NCBI GenBank assembly: GCA_022829145.1
Contig: CM040741.1
Location: forward strand, 61,069,047 to 61,133,046
DNA: 64,000 nt
DNA from: Albula goreensis
Taxonomy: Eukaryota; Chordata; Actinopteri; Albuliformes; Albulidae
Direction of reading: 5' to 3'
Position 1 is the first letter of the stretch. Every line of letters begins with the position of its first letter. Shown piece by piece: positions 39,801-50,328 of this stretch. The position numbers and the translations under genes are program-made. The notes below the pieces were generated by a model. The model searched no databases. It saw only the letters and a list, made by a program, of their open reading frames with translations, and was not told where the DNA came from.

Positions 39801-42800
39801 TTAAACAGAAGTCACAATGTATGATCCACTGGGTTCAGCACTTTCTCCTTTAGAGTCTCTTTGCTTTGTGCTGCTGGTCACTGGTGTTGGGATCTGAGAA
39901 GGCCGAGCCGCGGAGCTGTCGGCGCTACTCTTTCTTGGGCTTGGGTTGTAGTTGAAAGGAGTCACTCGTGCAGCAACAGCACCACTGGGGGAACCGTGCT
40001 TGCTGGAATTTGAGGAGCTAAAAGGAGTACGCTCAGCCACCGTAATTTCATGAGTCTCTGCTGTTGTGTTTTGACTGCTCAAAGCGGGTTTAGCATCGAG
40101 TCCTTTCTTCTCCAGAGCCTCACTCCTAATTAAATTCAAATTGTTATCTGAAACAAGTGTACGAGCAGTTACATTTTCATTGACTTTGGATTGTTTAGGC
40201 TGGGTTTCTTTCACCTCTGGATCTGCAGCAGGTACCTTGTCAGGCACACTGTCAATGACTGGGGGTGTGTTACCTGTTGGAGATTTTCCAGATCGGGGAT
40301 TATTGATTGGACAGTCCTCAATTCTTACCCACACATCCTCAGTCTTAGACACGGCAGGTACCATTTGATGGAGCACTGATTTTGAATCCAAATCACTGGA
40401 TGAATCTTGGGGTTCATGAGGCATTAAATTAGGAGTTTCACTCTCCTTCATTTTCCTCCAAGTTCCCTTTAAAGGAGGGTGTCCATCTTTGCCATGTGCT
40501 GCAGGACTCAAAGTTTGCCTCTCATCCTCACTTCTTGCTTTTTCGCTTGACTCAGAAGATGCTGAGAGGATGGAGGAGGAGCTCCCTGTTCTTTTCCACG
40601 TACCCACTCTTGGCAGGGAGGAAGAATGCTTACTGTTCTCACGCTTCCATGTTCCAGACCTGTTAACTGGGAGTCGGGATGGGCTCTCAGAATGGGACCG
40701 TGCGATGTCATGTCTTCTTAAGGATCTCCCATCCCCATTCTCAGAGGAATTTTGACTTTGAGGGGACTTTCTCCAGCAGCTACCTTGGTAGGGCAAAGAC
40801 AATGACATATCTGGTAAAGATGGACTAGACAAACTGGTGTCTCAGACTGGGATTGGCTGGGAGATATAGGCCTTGAGGAGGGAGATAAAGATTCTAACGA
40901 AGCAGATTCTTCTAATTTTCTCTTTAGTGTTGGACTGGGGGCTTCTTTAATAAAAGTTGACTGACGAACTAAGGCAGGTTTCTCTGATCTGTCCGACTCG
41001 CTACCACTGGACTTTGTGGAGGACATCCTTGATAATTCAGCCTTTTTTGAAGAGCCTGAGAGATTCAGTCCTTTTGAAGCTGACTCACTCCTTGGAATTC
41101 CACTGGTACTTCTAGGCAGGCCACTTTGCTTAGTTGGAGTTTGCTGACCCAAGTGTCGCCCTGTACCATATGCTATTTTCCCAGAGCCAGATGACTTGGT
41201 TGAGGATGTGCTTGGTGAAGATGTTCGGGGTATCTGAGATAACTTGCTGGAGGGACTGATACCACTTCTTCCAGGTGATACAGATGTGCGACCAGGAGAT
41301 TGCATAGATCTAGTTAAAGGTTGTTGAACTGGTCTAGAAGGTGTTGAGTCCCTTGAGCCTGACCGTGAGGAGGCCTTACTGGATCCTCCTTGAGAACTTG
41401 GTTGCCTAGAAGTAGGGCTAGGATCTGATTTAACAGGTGTCTTCATGTTTCGGGGTGAGTTGCCAGAGTTTTGCCCTTGTGATGAAGTTTTAGAGGCAGC
41501 TCCTCTAGGTGGTGTCTTTTTTGGAACTGGGCTAGTGCTGGGTGAGCTGCTTCTCACACCAGGAACATGGATCATTGTCCTTCCACGAGATGTTCCAGGG
41601 GCTTGAGCTTGCTTCTGGTGGGGGAGGAACTATCAAGGTTTGTTCTTGGCTTCCCGGTAATAAGACTTCTATAAACTTTCTTACCCCCTTTAAGGCTTTT
41701 AACTTCTTCCTCTTTCTTTTTTGATTCCAAAGAGCTCTTTTCCCCTGGTTTTAAAATTCTAGGCCCTTTGTTTGTAGGGGGAGCTTTTTCTTCTTGATCT
41801 TGCGCAAGATGAAAGGGGGATCCAATTGAAATACCTGATTTTAGAGACAGTATTGAATCGGAATCAGAAGAGGCTTGTCTAGAAAGACTAGCTGCAGCTT
41901 GGTGCAAACTGCTTACTATAGAATTAGCACCTTCTTGAATAGCCTTCCAATCAAACGATTCAGAATCTGGTGAAAGAGCTTGCTCTGAAACGGGACTTTG
42001 GGTGTCAGTGAGATCAAGTATCAAATCAGGCTCTTCTGCCAGAATGCCACCCATGCTTTTTTCATCGCTCACCCCATGGTCATCTCCCTTATTTCTAAGT
42101 GGTTGTTTCTTCTTTTTTGGCATAGCAGAGCTAATACACTCTTGGAGAAGATCATCTTCTGAATCAATGCTAAGAGAACTAAGTGAACTGTTTCTCGAAA
42201 AACACACAGGGGTATCTTCAACATGAAACGCCTTTGGGGCATAACCAGAGGCTTGAGGCTTAGGTGCTTCCACCCGAGTTGTATTTTCTTTCTGATGGGA
42301 CTCTTTGTTGTTATTTTCTTGGTCAATGTCACTGAGTGAACTGAGAGATGAATTTCTAGAAAAGCACACTGGCGTATCTTCAATGGAAAAGTTCTGCTTC
42401 TCATCAGGGACTGGTCCTGCATTTTCTTTGGATGTCTGAGGAAAACGTCCTTGTTTCTGAGAAGGTTTTGAAGGAGCCACTTGGAACATGGGTCCATTGT
42501 TTGCACCTGTGTGTCTCACAGGCTGAGCACCAGAACTTTTCATCTGAGCCTTTCTTTGATCCTTCTCTTTTTGGAGCTCAGCTTTTCTTTTGAGAAATCA
42601 AGGTCATCATCTTCAAAATCTAAAGAGCTTAAGGAATCATTGCGTGAAAAGCAGTAGGGAGTTCCCTCTATCGGTGTGTAATGGTGTGGTGAATCAAAAG
42701 TAAAGCCAGAGCGTGCTCTTTCATTCAAATTTGGAGGCTTATCTGCAACCTCCCTGGAGGACACATTTGAATGTTGTTTTTTGGCATCCTTGTTTTTATC

Positions 42801-45800
42801 AGAAAATGCAGACCCGGGGGCAAAGCCACTTGTGGGCTCTGGCCGTTTAATCATCCTTGCTCTGTATTCACTACTTTGTGGCATTGGCTTTACTGGTGAT
42901 GTGGGTTTCTTCTTCTCAATTTCCTGATGAACTAGACTACCTGGAGATGTAGGTGGGTGCTGTGCCTGATCAATGATCTTTTTCACCCTAAAGGGCTTAT
43001 GGGTTTTACCTTTTGGCATTGCTGAACTGATGCACTCCGCAAGAATATCATCCCCTTCATTTTTCTCATCCACAGCAGACTGTCTAGCAGGGTGACCTTT
43101 GCCTAAATGTTTAACCTCTGTGGTTTTTCCCTCCAGAACAGTGTCTCTCTTTTGCGTAGAGAATTCTGCACCTGCAGCAGAACTCTCAGCATTTGCTAAC
43201 TCATTCGGAGGAGAATCAATAGTAAGATCACTGAGAGATGTTGCAGTTGAAAAATTAATAGGGGTTCCCTCAACACAATAAACTCGTGGCATGTCTTCCC
43301 CCGGGGTAAAGCTTACATGTTTCTGAGGCTGCACTCGGTTCTGTGAGGGAAGTAATTTATATACAGGAAGTTGACTAGGTTTACGGGTTGTTGGTGGAGG
43401 TATTCTTGACGTGGTTGAAGGGGACTGCTTCTTGGGCTTTCTTGAGGACTTTGTTGGCATAGCAGAATTTATGCAAGCTTCTAATATTTCAATATCATCA
43501 TCATCAGAATCATCTAGTATGTCTTTTTCTGGCTCATTAGATGATTTGGCCATCTCTTGGCTCTTATTTTCATTAGTGTCATCTTTTTCTGGCTCACCTT
43601 CATTCCCATGATCATCTTCATGAACTGGTGGCATAATTTGAAGCTCAACATCTTTTGGAATGAAGGGTTCATCAAGGCTCAGTGCACTCAAGCTTGAGGC
43701 ACAAGAGAATCCATCAGGGGTACTTTCTGTGGCAAAATGTAACAGTGTGTCATTGTCTGGGAGTACTTGGACTTTTTGGACTGCGGAATTCACTGCGGCA
43801 TGCCTTGGAGCCAAATCCCTCTTTTCAACATGAGGTGGTACTTTCATTTTGTGTTTCATTTGCGATGGATGTGGAGGTGGAGGAGTTTTGCTTCGGCTTG
43901 GTGGCATCGTTTGCCCCGGGCTGTCAGGAAGATCACTCGGACTAATGATTCCACTGACCATGCCACTAAATGGCTCACTCTGCACTGAACTGGCAATGGA
44001 ATGGCTCTCAAAACTGTCAAGGGAACTCACTGAAGTACACCTGCTGAACATGAGAGGTGTCTCTTGGACATAATGCTCTGGGGGACTCTTAGGAGTCTGT
44101 GCACCACTTTTGGATGGAGATTTAGCACCAGACGAAAATTCAACAGCTTTATGTCTAGATCCATCTGAAATTGAACCCTGATTTCTTGGTGGCTTCAGTC
44201 GCATGTACTGTGAAGTAGGCTGGCTCTCAGCTGTACGCTGATCTGCAACCAAATTTCCAGTGGGCTCCTTGTCAGCAATTGGCAGAGTGGGGTAGTTGCT
44301 TGCAGCATTTATGGACTGTTCATGATTCTCAATCTCATCCTCCTCAGATGATAAAGATGATAATGAACTTCCCCGGGAGAAGCAGATCGGTGTGTCTTCA
44401 ACACAATATGTCTGTAGTGTTTCTTGATTAATGGAGGGAGCCTTACACGATGAGTTCTTTTGCAGTGCCCGAGTCTGCCCAGACCGCGTCTGAGCTGAGG
44501 ATGAGTTAAGCTGCTTTTGTCTGGAATTCTTCAGTGAAGTTACAGATGTCTGTCCCCCACTCGGGGACAGATGGTCTTTTGCTGAGCTCTGAGTTGAGGA
44601 TGACTTCGAATGGCTGAAGACTGCCTTTTGTGAGGGTGTTTCAGAGTATTTCAAGCTGTAGTCAATTGGCTGTTCCACATGGTGATCCTCACTGTACTTC
44701 ATACTATAATTTGTTGGACGGTCCTCATCATGTTGTTCCTCTTCAGAGTATCTTTCACTGTAATTAGTTGGTTTATCATCACTATAATCATCAACAGAGC
44801 AAATAGTCTGATTAGTCTTTTTACTGGGTCCATGGTTGGCATTGCCTCTACTTTGCTCGGAGCTATTGGAACTCCTTGATCGGAAGCCTCCCGAATGTTC
44901 AGAGTGCACAAACCTAGGCTGATATTTCTTGTGTTTTTCCTCACTGTCACTGCTGTTTTCTGTATACCTTGGATACCCTGGGCTTTGAGACCGGGAAGGT
45001 TTCTGATCTGGCCGCTTGATGTCATCTTCAAGATGTTTAGGTCTCGCCCACCTTTCATTCTGACTGGGACTTTGCCGTCCAGAGTTCAACTGTTCATCAG
45101 AGTACTTCAGACTATAATTAATTGGTGTGTCCAGATCCCCACCATCATCCTCCATGTGATTTGCACTGTGTATCTTGTGGGCCAGATCTGCAGGATATTT
45201 TCGGTAAATGCAACATTTACCTTCATCTTCAGAGTAAGAGTCAATTGAGGGTTTCATCTGACCCCTTTTACCGTAGCCATCGCTGCTGCTAACACTGTTC
45301 AGACTGTCATTTGATGCCCTGTATTCCATTTTTGGCATCGGGCAGTTTCTGCTAGAATGCTCTGGCTTGCTGAAGTTGTATACATTTGAATGAGCATGCA
45401 TGGCTGGTGTCCGCCTCACACCACTCCCTTCATCCTGGATGCCTTGCGTTGCTCCTGCACTTCTGTCATCTTGGCCTTTGTGCATGCTTTGCACTTCTTC
45501 CATCACCTTGGCAATCTGTGCCGCAGTTGATATCTGCATGCCTATTCTTTTGGAGGGTTCATCTGAAGGGTGGAACCCCCCAGGCACCCCTCCTCTCCTT
45601 TCTCTGTCAAGACTTCGATCCTTCTCAGCCCTAGAACTTTCTGAATTCCCTCTGCTTTCTCTGGAAGAGCTGGACAGCACTGGAGTGTTCATGAAAGGGG
45701 AGAGAACAGTCATGTTGCCGGAATTAAAGCCGTCTGTCCTGCATACACCATCGTCGTTGTGCCGCCCGGGCTCTAGAACATACTCATTGTACACGGTTTG

Positions 45801-46218
45801 CTTGTGTCTTGGCTTGCTCCTATGAGAAGCTTTTGGGCTCAAATTGTCAATGTTATCAAATGTCTCTGAAAGGTGCTGCGCATCCAGTTCCTCAATTAAA
45901 GCTTTTTGTTTCCGGACATGGAGGGACGGCAAGCTGGATCCTGGGGACATGATGTTGGCATCCTTGTATTTAGCAGGCCTGTTAGCCATGAGGTTCCTTA
46001 AAGCGGCTGCACTGCCCATTGCAATCATTTTGTGCTTAGAGTGGATGAGGTTTTTCAGCATGCTAACTGCTCCCATTTCCCACAAACTTTCCTGATCCTT
46101 TGCATTTCGAGCTGACAGGTTCCAAAGTGTTCCACATGCATTGCTGACAATTGTCAAGCTGTGAGACTTCAGATGCTGAAGTAGAGTCTGGAGACAATTG
46201 TTTTCTCTCAGTATTTGT
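39801..46218 (-). CDS. apc: apc last coding exon (exon 15), with three single-base frame breaks
   Basis: This 6418-bp exon carries over three quarters of APC. It opens after the acceptor CTCCAG with QILRENNCLQTLLQHLKS, the end of the armadillo domain. It then has the beta-catenin-binding 15-aa and 20-aa repeats, the Axin-binding SAMP motifs, the Ser/Arg/Lys-rich basic region and the C-terminal EB1 and PDZ ligands, all in the human order. Reading is interrupted three times: near 42583, near 41620 and near 40831. At each point one base is missing from a short homopolymer, and the next frame continues the homologous protein with no loss. Taken literally the product would stop about 16 codons after the first break, near residue 1880, losing two 20-aa repeats, the last SAMP, the basic region, EB1 and PDZ sites. 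Strong conservation downstream argues for sequencing error rather than a pseudogene. The stop codon is TAA at 39801-39803. Confidence 0.95.
39804..39899 (-). other. apc: APC C-terminal EB1 (SxIP) and PDZ ligands
   Basis: SQIPTPV at 39879-39899 contains the SxIP signature (SQIP) that binds end-binding proteins at growing microtubule tips. The last three residues Thr-Ser-Val (39804-39812) form the class I PDZ ligand used in mammals to bind DLG1 and related proteins. The linker before the tail is about nine residues shorter than in human APC and lacks the human SPKRH segment. Confidence 0.85.
40831..40833 (-). other. apc: apc frame break 3: one base missing in A3 (T3 in sense)
   Basis: In the sense direction the frame reads ...SETPV, then goes out of frame. 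One more T in the T3 run gives PVLSSPSLPDMSLS, which matches human PVLSPSLPDMSLS. The out-of-frame continuation has no similarity to APC. Confidence 0.85.
41620..41624 (-). other. apc: apc frame break 2: one base missing in G5 (C5 in sense)
   Basis: In the sense direction the frame reads to DSSSP and then leaves the APC frame. One extra C in the C5 run gives HQKQAQAPGTSRGRTMIHVP, the counterpart of the human segment ending SRGRTMIHIP. The out-of-frame reading stops within about 20 codons. Confidence 0.85.
42100..44410 (-). other. apc: APC 20-aa beta-catenin repeats and SAMP Axin-binding motifs
   Basis: All seven 20-aa repeats are present, with their phosphorylatable serine clusters: EDTPICFSRGSSLSSLSS at about 44345-44410, ETPLMFSRCTSVSSLDSF at 44000-44075, ESTPDGFSCASSLSALSL at 43668-43740, EGTPINFSTATSLSDLTI at 43208-43282, EGTPYCFSRNDSLSSLDF at 42610-42675, then EDTPVCFSRNSSLSSLS copies at 42318-42385 and 42155-42225. 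Three SAMP motifs follow the human arrangement: near 43447-43490 (ACINSAMPTKS), 43010-43050 (ECISSAMPKGK) and 42100-42145 (ECISSAMPKKK). In mammals the 20-aa repeats bind phosphorylated beta-catenin and SAMP motifs bind the Axin RGS domain. Nothing is missing, so full destruction-complex function is expected. Confidence 0.9.
42583..42586 (-). other. apc: apc frame break 1: one base missing in T4 (A4 in sense)
   Basis: In the sense direction the frame reads LDFSKEK and then leaves the APC frame, stopping at 42540. One extra A gives KEKAELQKEKDQRKAQ, the counterpart of human REKAELRKAKENKE. The break lies just after the fifth 20-aa repeat. Confidence 0.85.
44641..45125 (-). other. apc: APC 15-aa beta-catenin-binding repeats
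   Basis: In sense order: INYSLKYSDEQLNSGRQ at about 45075-45125, TNYSERYSEEEQHDED near 44720-44780, then NYSMKYSED and PIDYSLKYSE at about 44645-44715. These constitutive beta-catenin sites are strongly conserved with human APC, as is the sequence between the first repeat and its QSPSQNERWARPKH continuation. Confidence 0.9.
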
Positions 46219-46493
46219 CTGGAGATAAAAAAAAAGAAAGATTAGTTATTAGAGAGCTCTGGAAAATTCTAAACACAAGAAATGAATTTAAAAAAAAAAA
46301 AAAGTTACACTGTTAGTGGCATTTACATTTGTATTAAGAAATTCAGAAAAAGGGCTCTAGACTGAAAATGGTAAACTAGGCTGCCTTACGGACAGGTAAT
46401 CTAGTTTACTATTTTCACTCTGGTGCTCTTTTTCTGCATTTCTTTCAGTTAAAACATTCAATCCTCTGACAAAGTTATTAAATAACCACATGC
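46219..46493 (-). other. apc: apc intron 14, GC-AG type, with an internal hairpin
   Basis: The exon ends CAC AG and the intron starts GCATGT, so the donor is GC rather than GT. Using it joins AG to A CAA ATA in the next exon and restores His-Arg-Gln-Ile-Leu, exactly as in human APC. The next GT (in GCATGTGG) would shift the frame. Inside this 275-bp intron lies the inverted repeat described at 46336-46444. Confidence 0.75.
46336..46444. repeat. Inverted repeat with 44-bp arms, hairpin-forming
   Basis: The left arm is at 46336-46379 and the right arm at 46401-46444, separated by a 21-base loop. By hand alignment 38 of 44 positions are complementary, with no gaps. In a plus-strand (antisense to apc) RNA three of the six mismatches become G-U wobbles, giving 41 of 44 paired. 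In a sense RNA they would be A-C mismatches. Size and shape resemble a miRNA precursor or a palindromic MITE. It lies wholly within apc intron 14. Confidence 0.8.
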
Positions 46494-46708
46494 CTGTGAT
46501 CCTCATTTGTGGCGATCAGACTGGACACATTTCGCAGGATGCCTCCTCCACTTTCAATAATAGCCAGGGTGTTAGTTTGGCTCCGGTACGTCAGAGTGCT
46601 GACCAAGAAGGCCAATGCTCCATCAACAGCACATATATCAGCTTTATTCTCAGTGCAGTGTGCTGACAAGTTCCACAGGGCACTCAGAACACTCTTCAAG
46701 GTTGATTC
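46494..46708 (-). CDS. apc: apc exon 14 (armadillo repeats)
   Basis: 215 bp, the same length as the human exon. It follows the acceptor CCTAACAG and encodes ESTLKSVLSALWNLSAHC through IATNEDHR, part of the armadillo domain that binds KAP3, ASEF and other partners in mammals. The 3' end uses a GC donor. Confidence 0.95.
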
Positions 46709-46844
46709 CTGTTAGGACAAAATGAGAGGTATACAGCATTACAAAAAATGCAGTCATATTCCGAGTTAAACAACAAACACTTTTACAAGCAAATGTGAAA
46801 TAAAAGATTACATTATTGTGTGAAATTACCAGTTTAGGTCTCAC

Positions 46845-46961
46845 CTTCTTGACATCCAGAGCACATTCCATGAGTGCCTTCACACTCCCCACCTCACGCA
46901 GCGTCTTCTTACTGTTGACATCGGCACGCCAGGACAAGTTCCGTAGTACACTAGCAATTAC
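46845..46961 (-). CDS. apc: apc exon 13 (armadillo repeats)
   Basis: 117 bp, identical in length to human. It encodes VIASVLRNLSWRADVNSKK through MECALDVKK and has a CCTAAG acceptor and an AAG|GTGAGA donor. Confidence 0.95.
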
Positions 46962-47112
46962 CTTAGGAAATGAAATAAGCAGGGAAATAATGCTGCTGCT
47001 GCTGCTCAATTACTTCAGACTCCATTCCTATACAGTGCTACTTGAGTTGCACTCTGAAACAAATAGTCACAACATACGCTTCAACTACACTACTTGGAAC
47101 CAATTACTTTAC

Positions 47113-47190
47113 CTGTTGTAAATCTTCACTGTCCGATTTCAGCTGAGCCACCATGGCCCTCATGCAGCCTTTCATTGAACACAGAGTGGC
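47113..47190 (-). CDS. apc: apc exon 12 (armadillo repeats)
   Basis: 78 bp, identical in length to human, encoding ATLCSMKGCMRAMVAQLK then SDSEDLQQ. The acceptor is CACACAG and the donor CAG|GTAAAG. It is too short to appear as an isolated long reading frame. Confidence 0.95.
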
Positions 47191-47281
47191 CTGTGTGTGC
47201 AGAGGAGATAAGGGGTTAAGTACAGATTAGATCACATATGTGCATCAGTCTAGGGACTCTCAGTGTTTGAGAACCACTCAC

Positions 47282-47421
47282 CTTATTAGCCACATCCCCA
47301 AAGGTCAGGTTTGTTAGGGCCATTCCAGCATACCTCCGCAGTGTTACACTATAGTGGTCACTGGTCAGCCCAAATATCTCACAATCAACCTGCAACAGCT
47401 CCCCTATAGCCTGCAGACCAC
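47282..47421 (-). CDS. apc: apc exon 11 (armadillo repeats)
   Basis: 140 bp, identical in length to human, encoding GLQAIGELLQVDCEIFG through LTNLTFGDVANK. The acceptor is TTGTAG and the donor AAG|GTGAGT. Confidence 0.95.
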
Positions 47422-47769
47422 CTACAATGGAGTAAATTACAATTACTGACTTTTGCAACAATTACATCACAACACACTTAGTCCTGCTCTGATTCCTGTT
47501 CATCTTCATGTCTATTTAAGAAATTAAGGCTTTCTACTGAACAATTCCAAGCAATGGCATTATGATGTTAGGTTTAGAAACAATGAGGATAACCAAGCCT
47601 AGCTGCACTGCATTCAATTTGTAGGCACATTATTTTAAACTGAAACAAATAAAGGATGTTTATCAGATCAGCACTTGGTATTGGCTGACACCCAGAGTTC
47701 AGGTATTGGAATCGGTATTGAGAGAAAACTGGGATCGGAACATATTCCGAATTCAGCGTGAATGCTTAC

Positions 47770-47865
47770 CAAGCTCGTTCATGGCATGCCTGTGCTCCTC
47801 ATCAAAGGACAGCTTCATAAGCACACAGACAGCAGGGCAGATCTGGTGCTCCACAGGAGATGGCA
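47770..47865 (-). CDS. apc: apc exon 10 (start of armadillo repeats)
   Basis: 96 bp, identical in length to human, encoding MPSPVEHQICPAVCVLMKLS then FDEEHRHAMNELG. The acceptor is CCTCAAG after a C- and T-rich run, and the donor is CTTG|GTAAGC. Confidence 0.95.
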
Positions 47866-48014
47866 CTTGAGGGGGGAAAAAAAAAAAACAAAACACAATG
47901 GATCAACTCAACCCTTTCCAACACTGATCAAAAACATTTTTAGCCATGGTCAAGTGACCATTCACTGAAGGCAGAAGGAATGATCAACTCTACGGAAATG
48001 TGGAGGGCACATAC

Positions 48015-48393
48015 TGGGGTTTTTATCCTGGTCAACACCTCTATCGTGGGCCTCCTGCCACTCCCAGCAGGTCTCGCAGTAGGCCCGAATCTGCTCCAGG
48101 AGGTGCAGGACACGGATCTCCCTGCGCCCCCGCTTGTCATCGGGCTGAGAGTGGATGATGTTGTGGAGGGCAGCGCTGGCTCTGGCCCGGGCCTCCTTGC
48201 TGCCCCGCGAGTTTCCCAGAAGCACTGAGTCCTTGTCGTTGCCATGGAGCAGCTGGATGAGCAGAGGCAGGCAGCCCGACTGGCGCATGGCGATGCAGCT
48301 GTCCTGAGAGCTGGACATGGCCAGCAGAGTGCGGGACATGTCGTCTTTGTCGTGAGTGCCCAACATGGACAATAGCGAGTACACCATCTCTAC
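48015..48393 (-). CDS. apc: apc exon 9
   Basis: 379 bp, identical in length to human, encoding VEMVYSLLSMLGTHDKDDMS through WEWQEAHDRGVDQDKNP. It is almost unchanged from human at protein level, the strongest single identification of the gene. The acceptor is CCCCCAG and the donor CCA|GTATGT. Confidence 0.97.
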
Positions 48394-48641
48394 CTGGGGG
48401 AATAACACAGGAAACTTCAGCACGGCACGATTCTCATTTTCCAAGACTGAACTCAAAATCAAATCAAAACACAAATACTTCAGTTCCACCTTTCAGAAAG
48501 TATTTTGTGGTGACAAGTGTAATGTGAAAATTATATCTGGAATTCATCTGTTTTGTTGCAAGACTGGCAGGATAGCCATACACCATTATGAGTGCAGTCC
48601 TTGTGACATGTAGCAACCTGGGGCTTGAAAGCTTCACTTAC

Positions 48642-48740
48642 CTTGGTACCCAGGTGACTTGTCAGTCTGCGCGGGACAGAGTAACTACTGCTGCAACTCA
48701 TATCACTGCCTGTCTCATGGTCCATCCGAGAACCCGAACC
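48642..48740 (-). CDS. apc: apc exon 8
   Basis: 99 bp, identical in length to human, encoding GSGSRMDHETGSDMSCSSSY then SVPRRLTSHLGTK. The acceptor is TTTTTCCAG and the donor AAG|GTAAGT. Confidence 0.93.
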
Positions 48741-49925
48741 CTGGAAAAAGAAAGCCAAAACGAGTGTGTTATAAATATGTATGTTTAATACATATTCACC
48801 AAGTAATACACTAAACCATTCAGTACAAATAATGCATATGGATAGCTCCATGTACTGTAGCATCATGGACACAAGGATTTTAGACAAAGAAATTCTCATA
48901 TCAATCCAGTATCTAACTTATTTAACTAGGCAGAATTTCCCTTCCCTGAATAAAAGCAATTATCCAGCTTTTGTATTTTCTGACAGTTCTGCCAAAACTG
49001 GAGCAACATTTACACATTCACTGCACATTGACATTTTAGCTTGTATCAAAACAAAACTAATGCGCCAAAATGCAATTTCAACTGCGCAATTTGTGAGATC
49101 GCTCTCTAGGGGTACCTCTAAAATATAGGAAGCTGGCATTTCTGTTGTGGTTAATGGAAACATTGGGTGAATTCAGGAGAAACATAACCTTGAGTTTACT
49201 GGTCATTACATAATTATGAGTGTTATGAGAAATATGCAAATAACAACAGAGAGGATTTTACAGTAAGGGTTAAAAAAACCCTTCAATGGAAAAAGTATAA
49301 TGGATGAAAGCACCTCTCTTTATGTCCTCACACAGAAGCATGGTATTCTCATATCTTTTCTCCATTCAACTGATTTTACATCGATCATTGCTCTATGCAT
49401 TTGGAACACAACAGTCTATGGTGCAAATTTCAAAAGAATGTGTATCTGGCTTTATGGAAGTATAGATATGGAAAGTATGACTGCATTTTAAGCAACATTA
49501 CACACTGCTTTTACGCTATGATTTACAGTAGAAACAGAAAAAAAAAAAAAAACTGTTAAACTCATCAAAATAAATGATTTAGTTAATTAAGTGTTGAGGA
49601 GGTTTAAAACATTACACCTGGCCAGTAAAACATTGCACTTTGAAAATAACATTGAAACCTCTTTCACAGTATTTACAGAGGGAGGGAAGGAGGGAGGGTG
49701 TCCCCCATGCAGCAAGCATTCATCACATTCATGGCTGCTCACGGGTCCCTCATCTGTCTCTTTCAGAAACCTGCTCAGACAAGTAGCCCAGGAAAAGCAC
49801 ACTGCCCCAGCGCACAGCAAAATGGGGTTACCCTGGCAACCAATGCAGTCCTCCAGCTGCATGTTCTGTGCAGTGCTGCAGAGTCATGTGATGGGTGGAT
49901 GACAGGAGAGCATGTTGGGTCCTAC

Positions 49926-50033
49926 CTGACCACATGGTGGGGTAGCCACACCAGCGTCGCCGCATGCCTGTCCTCCGTCGCTGGCTCTCTCGCCGTCGAG
50001 GGACGCGGTCTCATGCTTACTCTGTGGCGTCTT
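49926..50033 (-). CDS. apc: apc exon 7
   Basis: 108 bp against 105 in human. It encodes KTPQSKHETASLDGERASDG then GQACGDAGVATPPCGQ. Only the SKHET and ER core is clearly similar to human (NKHETGSHDAER), so this is the fastest-evolving small exon. The acceptor is CACCTCAG and the donor CAG|GTAGGA. A second AG three bases inside the exon (after AAG) could shorten it to exactly 105. Confidence 0.8.
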
Positions 50034-50236
50034 CTGAGGTGGGAGTTAAAGAAAAGGAATAAAGGGTTTGTGGAGACAGAAGCTGATAGGCTGCAGCAAC
50101 AGCAGGAGCATCAGGCTCTGCCCCTGACCTAAATAAGCTACAGCTCAGCCTGGGGGTTTAGAGAAAGGGAGGGGCAAATTAAATGTGTCCGATGAGCTTT
50201 ATCTTCACACACATGGCAGGAATCTCTGCTGTATCT

Positions 50237-50239
<3 letters not shown>

Positions 50240-50324
<85 letters not shown>
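50240..50324. repeat. (CA)n microsatellite, about 85 bp, in apc intron 6
   Basis: About 42 CA units, then short CATA units. Open frames through it encode only Thr-His repeats and are not genes. Confidence 0.97.

Positions 50325-50328
<4 letters not shown>

Noticed and set aside
40141..46095. Many plus-strand open frames opposite the apc last exon
   Set aside because: Long conserved coding sequence on one strand leaves few stops on the other; none has domain content.
39801..46218. apc copy being a pseudogene because of three frame breaks
   Set aside because: All other exons, splice sites and motifs are intact. The breaks are single-base homopolymer deletions and conservation continues after each one, so error is likelier.
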